From Bradyrhizobium icense (GTDB lineage: Bacteria > Pseudomonadota > Alphaproteobacteria > Rhizobiales > Xanthobacteraceae): a DNA stretch of 64,000 nucleotides. Location of the stretch: the NCBI RefSeq assembly GCF_001693385.1, contig NZ_CP016428.1, positions 1,674,001-1,738,000 of the forward strand, given 5' to 3'. The first letter of the stretch is position 1. Every line of letters starts with the position of its first letter. Both the position numbers and the translations under genes were made by a program. Below are positions 57,932 to 64,000 of the stretch, in pieces. Below the pieces are notes generated by a model. It had not been told where the DNA came from and did no database searches. It saw only the letters and a list, made by a program, of their open reading frames with translations.

Positions 57932-58242
57932 GCCTCATCCATCGTGAGGTCGTCACTTCCGTCACAACAAGGGCGGCTCGCCCGACTAGGCGCAGGGTCT
58001 CTCCAGACGCGCGGCGAAACACCTCATCGACCGTGACGGCGCGGACTGCCGAGGGCGCGATCGCCCTCAAGCTGTTGCTACGCGAAGGGCAAAACATCAG
58101 TCGTCATCATCGCGAAGAGATGCGACACGATTCCGGCTTAGACACGCGTGGAACGTTCGGCCACGTTTGCCCTCTCAACGGAGCAACTGTTTCCTTGTGA
58201 GACCTTATCACGTTTTGATCGCCGCATTCGTGTACCCTGCGT
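57932..58242. other. convergent intergenic region
   Basis: About 310 bases between the PhzF-like gene and the end of the HxlR gene. Nothing is recognised in it. Confidence 0.4.
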
Positions 58243-58740
58243 TCAGTCGACTCTTAAGCGCGCTGGGCCTTTACTACGTTTGATCGCCAATGGCGCAATG
58301 CGCAGCTTTTTAACGGATGTTCCGGAGGCGGCTAATAGCTGGCCGTCCTCCGATCGAACCTCTACCCTTCCGACCGGACGACCAGTTTCGTTTTCAACAA
58401 GCACCGAATGTTGTTCTCCGCGACCAAAGCAATGACCTTCGCCCCATTGCCTTAGGGTGACGACTACGGGAAAAAGATCCAATCCCTTTTGTGTAAGAAT
58501 ATACTCCAGGTAGGCGGAACCATCCGACGCCGGAGCACATCGAAGAATTCTAAGCGCAACCAGGGCCTGAAGGCGAGTTGTTAGTATACCTCTCGATACA
58601 CCGAGGGATTTCTGAAAGTCGTTGAAACGACGAACCCCATCGAATGCATCCCTGATGATCAGCAGGGACCACCAATCGCCGATCGCGTCGAGCGCCCGCG
58701 CAACAGGGCAGGGCGAACCGCTTAGGCTAGTTCTTCTCAC
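58243..58740 (-). CDS. HxlR-family transcriptional regulator
   Basis: A 165-residue HxlR protein (CPVARALDAIGDWWSLLIIRDAFDGVRRFNDFQKSLGVSRGIL, ILTQKGLDLFPVVVTLRQWGEG), clearly related along its length to the regulator at 48763. It is divergent from an MFS exporter. The 112-bp gap contains two matching palindromic sites (58775 and 58812), so it very probably controls both genes. Confidence 0.9.
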   Translation of the reverse strand: MRRTSLSGSPCPVARALDAIGDWWSLLIIRDAFDGVRRFNDFQKSLGVSRGILTTRLQALVALRILRCAPASDGSAYLEYILTQKGLDLFPVVVTLRQWGEGHCFGRGEQHSVLVENETGRPVGRVEVRSEDGQLLAASGTSVKKLRIAPLAIKRSKGPARLRVD

Positions 58741-58774
58741 TTAACCTCTTCAATACAAGTCCATGGTCGATCCG

Positions 58775-58789
58775 GTTCAAAGATAGAAC
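58775..58789. promoter_or_regulatory. HxlR operator candidate, site 1
   Basis: GTTCAAAGATAGAAC, an imperfect inverted repeat (GTTC..GAAC). In context CGGTTC-N3-GATAGAACTG it is repeated in site 2, 37 bases away. It lies 35 bases upstream of the HxlR start. Confidence 0.6.
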
Positions 58790-58811
58790 TGGACAGCCTT
58801 CGGGTCAATCG

Positions 58812-58826
58812 GTTCTATGATAGAAC
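58812..58826. promoter_or_regulatory. HxlR operator candidate, site 2
   Basis: GTTCTATGATAGAAC, a perfect inverted repeat with 7-bp arms around one central base, 27 bases upstream of the MFS start. It shares 17 of 20 extended positions with site 1. Paired dyads in an HxlR-exporter gap indicate repression released by an inducer; the inducer is unknown. Confidence 0.7.
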
Positions 58827-58852
58827 TGAATTTAGGATGAGGATGGCTCTCA

Positions 58853-60082
58853 ATGAGACGTACTTTTATCTCGAAGGAAGATCGTCGTCGCTCGGATGCC
58901 GAAGTCCGCGAGAATAGTGCGCAGCCCTCGCGGGGCCTGATTTTCCTTCTTGCGCTAACCTGCGCCCTGAGCGTCGCTAATGTCTACTTTGCGCACCCGC
59001 TGCTAGACGTCATCGCAGGCGACCTAGGACTCGCACGTTCCGATGCTGGCCTGGTGGTTACGTTGACGCAGACCGGTTACGCTCTAGGTCTCATCCTGCT
59101 TGTTCCGCTTGGTGATCTACTCGAACCACGAAGACTGATTGTCGGACTAGCCACCGCATCTTCAGTAGTTCTGGCGGTCGCCGCGTCAGCTCCGACAGCT
59201 CCTTTGTTTTTGGGTGCGATGGCCATCGTTGGCTTGCTAGCGGTTCTCGTTCAGGTCGTGATTGCTTTCGCAGTAAGCCTGGCGCGGCCAGACGAGCGGG
59301 GGAATATTGTCGGTACAGTTACAAGTGGTGTGGTCATCGGTATCTTACTCGCGCGCACCGTCTCTGGAGTTTTGGGGGATCTTCATGGCTGGCGCTCGGT
59401 TTACTACGGTTCGGCCGCCCTCATGCTGCTCTTGGCCGCGCTTCTGATGCGGGCACTCCCATCCGCGATGGAGAGGCGGCAAACGGGATCATATTGGCAG
59501 CTTCTTAAGTCGATCGTACCTCTCCTCCGTGAAGAGCCCCTCCTTCGAACACGCGCGTTGTTTGCATTACTGATTTTCGCAGCGCTCAACGTGCTATGGG
59601 CACCTTTGTCGCTATTTCTCAGTGCGCCACCATTCGCATATTCTCACACTGCTGTAGGATTGTTTGGCCTAGTTGGAATCGCCGGCGTACTTGGCGCGAG
59701 ACGTGCGGGCCAATGGGCTGACCAGAACCGCGGCCAGTTCACAACGTTGGGCGCTCTTGTGCTGATGCTCATAGCCTGGTTCTTGATTGCTATGGCTGGT
59801 CTCTCGATATGGGCGCTGATCGGGGGCGTGATAGTTCTCAATCTAGCGATTCAGGCGGTGCATGTCACCAATCAGGCTTTGATTTTCCGTATTCAGCCGG
59901 AAGCGCATAGCCGACGCGTCGGCTGCTACATGGTGTTTTACTCGATTGGCAGCGCGACAGGGGCTTTCGCATCGACAACCGCTTTCGAGCATGCGGGTTG
60001 GCGCGGCGTTTGTGCATTGGGCATTGGAATCAGCATTACGGCCATGATTCTACTTGCTGCGACGTGGAAATCGGCAAGGTAA
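58853..60082 (+). CDS. MFS transporter
   Basis: A 409-residue major-facilitator protein with 12 predicted spans. It has LTCALSVANVYFAHPLLDVIAGDLGL, GDLLEPRRLIVG (loop 2-3 motif), and a second half starting near LLRTRALFALLIFAALNVLW. The opening 'VANVYFAHPLLD' pattern is common in exporters of the multidrug/sugar-efflux group. Control by the divergent HxlR regulator fits an inducible efflux or detoxification role. Substrate unknown. Confidence 0.9.
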   Translation: MRRTFISKEDRRRSDAEVRENSAQPSRGLIFLLALTCALSVANVYFAHPLLDVIAGDLGLARSDAGLVVTLTQTGYALGLILLVPLGDLLEPRRLIVGLATASSVVLAVAASAPTAPLFLGAMAIVGLLAVLVQVVIAFAVSLARPDERGNIVGTVTSGVVIGILLARTVSGVLGDLHGWRSVYYGSAALMLLLAALLMRALPSAMERRQTGSYWQLLKSIVPLLREEPLLRTRALFALLIFAALNVLWAPLSLFLSAPPFAYSHTAVGLFGLVGIAGVLGARRAGQWADQNRGQFTTLGALVLMLIAWFLIAMAGLSIWALIGGVIVLNLAIQAVHVTNQALIFRIQPEAHSRRVGCYMVFYSIGSATGAFASTTAFEHAGWRGVCALGIGISITAMILLAATWKSAR

Positions 60083-60960
60083 GACATGTCGGTTGAGAAA
60101 CCGAGCGTGAAGCGCTATGGATTGTCTGCTGCTTGAAACTAGATCTCATGACGGACGAGTGGTGGGCTCCACGATACCGTGGTCAAGGCTGTTCAATTCC
60201 CAGCAACTGAGCAAATTGCTCAACACTAGCGATTTACGACCTACGGCCCGCTCGACAAAAGCTCCGCGGCCTGCCCAAGGCCGCGTCGATAAGCCTCGTC
60301 GAACGTGACCGCGTCGGACTGCCAATGGCGCGATTGCGCCTGCCAATGAAGCTGCCATTCTACACGCCATAGCGATTCCTGATCGGTCCAGATCAGGGTC
60401 CCAGCAACGAGACTTCTCCACCCCGCGCCAACATTGCTGCCGCTACTTTGGGTCGGAACAATTCTGCCGCTTCATTGTTGCCCAGCCCCTCGAGCATTGC
60501 GACATCGGGCAACACGATGGGCAGCGTGTCGCGACCCGATACGACAAACTCGCAGCAGTGCGAATGTACGGACACTGAGCTTCGACAACTATGCACAACT
60601 AGACGCGGCCATAGAGAGCGCAGAGAGTCGCCTTCGAGCTCTGCAAATGGTTCCTCATTCGCATCGACACTATTAGGAAAATAGCAGGGCAACCCCTGAT
60701 CGGCTTGCTCCTGAGGACGCTATCAAATTGCAGAGGCAGGGTTCAATTTTACGGAAGTGTAACTTAAGAGTAATGCGTTTCCTTAGATTATCGAGTGATG
60801 TTAGCGTTCGGAACGCCGGTAACCTCGTCGGATGTTATCTTCCGGTCTGGCCCGGTCTCAAGGCCCTAGTTAGCAAGCAAGGGTGTGGCGGCTATAGCTG
60901 TTAGCTAGCGCTCGATGCACGTGCTCGTCCTTCGGCCCATCAAGCCAGAGCGTGCTGATC
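60083..60960. other. gene-poor region with IS scar
   Basis: About 880 bases with no recognisable gene. It contains a 33-base fragment identical to the IS5-type transposase gene (60524-60556). A leftward frame around 60390-60520 (AELFRPKVAAAMLARGGEVSLLGP) looks protein-like but matches no family I know. Confidence 0.45.
60524..60556 (+). mobile_element. IS5-type transposase gene fragment
   Basis: 33 bases are identical to 48281-48313, the part of the transposase gene encoding RRVATRYDKLAA. Similarity ends sharply on both sides, so it is a scar of an old insertion and deletion or a recombination product. Confidence 0.6.
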
Positions 60961-61377
60961 ATGAAAACTCTTGAGCTACAGGTCTTGAAATCCGTCGCAC
61001 GAAGCCGCGCGACCAGTTGCGCTGTTGCCGAATGGAAAGCGATTCAGCTCACCTCGCGTGAGCGAGGCGAGCTCGGGCCCTTCTTCGTGCTCTCCACTGG
61101 ACTTCGGTTGGGGTGGGTGCCGGGTGCATTCCCCATTGGGATCGTCAGGCACTACTTCACCCATGCGCTACTGCTTGCCGCCCTCGTGACTACAATTACT
61201 GGCGTAGCCTTCGTTCATGGCCGACGTATCGTCGGTGCCATTCGCATGGACGCGCATCGAGCGATGCTGACGACCGCCCTATGCTTGCGGGGCGATCTGG
61301 TGAAAGCGTTCGCCGTGGCCTTGCCGGCCAAGGACGCTGAACAGACCTACTGGGTCGAGCTAAGGCATCGCAAGTGA
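60961..61377 (+). CDS. uncharacterised protein preceding acyl-CoA ligase
   Basis: A 138-residue protein I do not recognise. It has a hydrophobic stretch HYFTHALLLAALVTTITGVAF around residue 68, then VHGRRIVGAIRMDAHRAMLTTALCLRGDLVKAFAVALP and a basic C-terminus. Its stop overlaps the GTG start of the ligase gene by four bases, so it is translationally coupled to it and probably works with it. ATG 60961 or a GTG at 60952 could be the start. It may be a small thioester-handling or chaperone-like partner; this is only inference. Confidence 0.55.
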   Translation: MKTLELQVLKSVARSRATSCAVAEWKAIQLTSRERGELGPFFVLSTGLRLGWVPGAFPIGIVRHYFTHALLLAALVTTITGVAFVHGRRIVGAIRMDAHRAMLTTALCLRGDLVKAFAVALPAKDAEQTYWVELRHRK

Positions 61378-62858
61378 GCATCACAGCATCGCTGTCCTAT
61401 CACGCTGGGCGGACGCCGAATTGCCATGCGCTCGTGTTCGAGGAGCAGCGAATATCCTGGCGGGATCTCGACCGCGAAATCAACCGGCTGGCAGGCTTCA
61501 TTGCCGGCGCGACCCCTAGAGGCGGCGGCGTCGCGCTTCATCTGCCGACCAGTCCCGCGCTCGCACTGTTGTTTCTTGCCATCGCGCGGGCCGGGCGGGA
61601 AGCGCTGGTGCTGGACCCGGACTCGCCGGCTGCGACGAGCCGAGCGATCCTGGCGCAGCTATCGCCTGCTCTGATTGTCAGTTTCGACGCCCGCTTTGCA
61701 GGCGAGACGATCGTCCTTGCCGATCCGCTGCTCCCCTTCGCTCAGGTTGCGTCGGTGCTCGGTGCCCCGACCGACCCGGGCCTAGTATGCGAGCCTGATG
61801 CCCTGACGCCGTTCTACGTAGGCTTCACCTCCGGATCGACTGGCTTTCCCAAAGGCTACCGCCGCCACCATCGGTCTTGGACAGAAAGTTTCCGCCATGA
61901 TGCAATCGAATTTGGGATCACAGCAGACGATGTGATCCTCGCACCCGGAACACTGACCCATTCGCTTTTCCTCTATGCTCTGGTTCACGGGCTCAATGTC
62001 GGCGCCCGCGTCATTCTCTGCCGGCGGTTTAGGCCTGACGCGACCGCGCGGCTTATCGAAAGCGAGCAAGCCACAGTACTGTATGGCGTGCCGACTCAGC
62101 TGCAAACGACGATCAAAGCAGCCGGCGTTGTTCCGCTCGCTTCCATGCGTTGGATCTTATCGTCGGGAGCAAAGTGGCCGGTCGGCGAGCGCGAAGCGCT
62201 GCGGTGCTTGTTTCCCAATGCCCGGTTTGCCGAGTTCTATGGTGCGTCGGAGACGAGTTTCATGACGGTGGCGAAAGCCGACGAAGGCAGTCCCGTGACA
62301 TCGGTTGGCCGTGCCTTCTCGGGCGCCGTGGTCACAATCCGGGATCGCGCGGGTCGCTGCCTACCGGCCGAAAAGGCGGGCTATGTGTTTGTCGAGAGTC
62401 CATTTCTGTTCATGAACTACGCATGTGGAGAAGCATCCGATCTACTACGTCACGGGGATGCAATGTCCGTTGGCGACATCGGCTTTCTCGATTCCCAGGA
62501 CTTCCTGCATTTGGTTGGCCGGGCCAGCCGGAAGATCGTGACCTCCGGCAAAAACGTTTACCCGGAGGAGATCGAACGGGTACTCGAGCGTCACCCCGGG
62601 ATAGCGTTCGCGGCCGTGCTAGGTGCCCCTGACTCGAGTCGCGGCGAACGGCTGGTGGCGCTTGTCCATTTGCGCGCAGACGTATCCCTTGCCGCCTCGC
62701 AACTCATCTCTCACCTGCGAGATGTGTTACCCTTGTATAAGGTGCCGCGCGTCTATGCGAACGTGCCGGATTGGCCGCTGACGCGATCCGGGAAAACCGA
62801 TTTCAATGGACTCCACCAAGCCTGGATGGCAGGCGCAATCACGCAGAGGCTGCTATGA
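61374..62858 (+). CDS. AMP-binding acyl-CoA ligase
   Basis: A 494-residue member of the adenylate-forming superfamily with P-loop-like GFTSGSTGFPKG (about residue 155), FAEFYGASETSFM (A5), VGDIGFLDSQDFLHLVGRASRKIVTSGKNVYPEEIE (A7-A8) and the terminal lysine motif LTRSGKTDFN (A10). It activates a carboxylic acid as acyl-AMP and then to CoA (or to a carrier protein). GTG 61374 overlaps the preceding gene and its stop overlaps the thiolase start, giving a three-gene translationally coupled operon. Confidence 0.9.
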   Translation: MSITASLSYHAGRTPNCHALVFEEQRISWRDLDREINRLAGFIAGATPRGGGVALHLPTSPALALLFLAIARAGREALVLDPDSPAATSRAILAQLSPALIVSFDARFAGETIVLADPLLPFAQVASVLGAPTDPGLVCEPDALTPFYVGFTSGSTGFPKGYRRHHRSWTESFRHDAIEFGITADDVILAPGTLTHSLFLYALVHGLNVGARVILCRRFRPDATARLIESEQATVLYGVPTQLQTTIKAAGVVPLASMRWILSSGAKWPVGEREALRCLFPNARFAEFYGASETSFMTVAKADEGSPVTSVGRAFSGAVVTIRDRAGRCLPAEKAGYVFVESPFLFMNYACGEASDLLRHGDAMSVGDIGFLDSQDFLHLVGRASRKIVTSGKNVYPEEIERVLERHPGIAFAAVLGAPDSSRGERLVALVHLRADVSLAASQLISHLRDVLPLYKVPRVYANVPDWPLTRSGKTDFNGLHQAWMAGAITQRLL

Positions 62859-63988
62859 GCGCGGTGTTCATCGCCGCCGCACGCCGCACAACGGTGGGCC
62901 CCCGTGGTGGTGTCTTCGCCAAGGTCGAGGGGGCCGAACTGGCCGAAGCATGCATTCGGGTGGTGCTCGGCGATGTCGGCCTTTCACCGTCAAACCTTGA
63001 CGAAGTGATCCTGGGCAACACGCTTTATGGCGGCGGCAATCCCGCTCGCGTGGCGGCATTGAAGGCCGGGATACCTGCGGCGGTGCCGGCAAGTACGATC
63101 GACACGCAATGTTGTGCTGGGCTCGATGCGATCCTGCTGGCTACGGCGCGCATTAAGGCCGGAGAAGCCGACGCGATCGTCGCAGGCGGCGTCGAAAGCT
63201 TCAGCCGGGCCCCGATCCGCTCCCGCCGTCCGCTCCTTCCTCATGAGGACGCGCAACCTTACGACAGGCCGCCGTTCACGCCGTGGCCGGAACGAGACCC
63301 GGACATGATCCCGGCGGCCGCGATGCTCGCAGCAGAATTGAACATAACCCGTCGTGACCAAGAGGTCTTCGCGATCGAAAGCCACCGCAAAGCATTGGCG
63401 CACGGCGCCTCGATGGCGGAATTCGTTCCTGTTTGCGGACAAACGGGCGATCCTTTTGCCCGCCGTCTCACCGCCGGGCTATGCGGGCGCCTTCCCGTTC
63501 TTGCGGGGAGTCCAACCCATGGCGTGACCGCAGCGACTGTGGCGGTGGAGGCCGATGCGGCCGCTGTAGTCCTGTTAGCGTCCGCGCGAGCGCTGGCGTC
63601 CATTCGTCATCCCGCCCGGCTCATCCGTATCGCCGGTGGCGAGCGGACGGGCGGTGATCCCGAACGCCCGGGGCTGGCGCCGATCGAGGCGGCGCGAGCA
63701 GTCTTGGATCGTGCGGGACTGTCCGCATCCTCTGTTTCGGTTGCAGAGATCATGGAGGCCTTCGCCGTTCAAGCCGTCGCCTGCATTCGCGCGCTCGATC
63801 TCGACCCTATGTGCGTTAATCCTGGCGGCGGCGCTCTTGCGCGAGGGCACCCTATCGGCGCATCCGGAGCGATCACCGCAGTGCGCGTGTGGCATGAAAT
63901 GCAGACGATGGACAAGGGGGCGGTCGGACTTGCTGCGATCGCCGCGGCGGGCGGGCTAGGGTCCGCGGTGCTGCTTCAGACTGAATAA
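62855..63988 (+). CDS. thiolase-family protein lacking the second catalytic cysteine
   Basis: A 377-residue thiolase-fold protein. The nucleophile region is TIDTQCCAGLDAILLA (about C88/C89) and the NPGGGALARGHPIGASGA segment with its histidine is present. The C-terminal motif, normally CIGGGxG, reads AAIAAAGGLGSA, so the acid/base cysteine is absent. GxRRTxxGxxGG at the start and VAGGVESFSRAP are otherwise typical. It may act in a condensation or transfer step different from classic beta-oxidation. ATG 62855 overlaps the ligase stop (ATGA). Another gene may start at ATG 63992, just before the window ends. Confidence 0.85.
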   Translation: MSAVFIAAARRTTVGPRGGVFAKVEGAELAEACIRVVLGDVGLSPSNLDEVILGNTLYGGGNPARVAALKAGIPAAVPASTIDTQCCAGLDAILLATARIKAGEADAIVAGGVESFSRAPIRSRRPLLPHEDAQPYDRPPFTPWPERDPDMIPAAAMLAAELNITRRDQEVFAIESHRKALAHGASMAEFVPVCGQTGDPFARRLTAGLCGRLPVLAGSPTHGVTAATVAVEADAAAVVLLASARALASIRHPARLIRIAGGERTGGDPERPGLAPIEAARAVLDRAGLSASSVSVAEIMEAFAVQAVACIRALDLDPMCVNPGGGALARGHPIGASGAITAVRVWHEMQTMDKGAVGLAAIAAAGGLGSAVLLQTE

Positions 63989-64000
63989 GTCATGCCTGTC

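Noticed and set aside
60146..60692. Leftward frames with protein-like stretch (AELFRPKVAAAMLARGGEVSLLGP)
   Set aside because: The stretch is short, continues in no frame, overlaps the IS scar and matches no family I recognise.

Overview
The window looks like an accessory region of an alphaproteobacterial chromosome, most likely Hyphomicrobiales and Bradyrhizobium-like. This is inferred from the gene mix (TRAP uptake, RraA, NIPSNAP, DUF1330, GlcG-like, many small oxidoreductases), moderately high GC, frequent GTG/TTG starts and insertion-sequence debris. There are no rRNA or tRNA genes, core replication genes, CRISPR array or phage module. About twenty genes are broken by frameshifts or truncation, and most broken families also have an intact relative within the same 64 kb.

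Layout. 0-10.5 kb is a gene graveyard. Only an L-lactate-permease-type transporter, an enoyl-CoA hydratase/isomerase and a small cupin are intact, among remnants of acyl-CoA dehydrogenase, flavin/PLP-oxidase-fold, cupin, amidase, permease, EamA, GNAT, GST and PhzF genes. 10.9-21.4 kb is a compact, intact, co-directional catabolic cluster: 3-hydroxyisobutyrate-dehydrogenase-like enzyme, cupin, HP0310-like deacetylase, an unknown 153-aa protein, metallo-beta-lactamase hydrolase, NIPSNAP, alpha/beta hydrolase, quinone oxidoreductase, semialdehyde dehydrogenase, GlcG-like, FMN-binding-fold protein and GST, followed by a convergent LysR regulator. 22.8-25.4 kb has an NTF2-like protein and a decayed DUF4865/acetoacetate-decarboxylase-like pair, then fragments of two HAD genes. 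25.6-33.5 kb carries DUF1330, a TRAP transporter whose binding protein resembles 2-oxo-acid binders, a LysR regulator, a second quinone oxidoreductase and an RraA-like aldolase.

33.9-40.8 kb holds an Lrp regulator, a serine hydrolase and a branched-chain 2-oxoacid dehydrogenase operon (E1 alpha, E1 beta, E2, E3). The E2 reading frame is interrupted in its linker. A chemoreceptor follows (41-43 kb). 43.1-48.4 kb is debris (DUF1127-like repeats, TIR-domain remnant, a 210-bp dispersed repeat, transposase slivers) around a PaaI thioesterase, an alpha/beta hydrolase and an IS5-family transposase.

48.7-60.1 kb contains two HxlR-regulated units: one divergent from an M20 amidohydrolase-tautomerase-amidase operon, the other divergent from an MFS exporter. 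Between them lie an intact acetoacetate-decarboxylase-like gene and a leftward DUF4865-SDR-LysR-monooxygenase unit, plus a PhzF-like isomerase. 61-64 kb starts an acyl-CoA-ligase/thiolase operon that continues past the right edge.

Taken together, the intact genes suggest uptake and oxidation of organic and 2-oxo acids (lactate-type permease, TRAP, RraA, semialdehyde dehydrogenase, 2-oxoacid dehydrogenase) and several peripheral pathways of unknown substrate. The functional links are inference; the families are read from sequence motifs.
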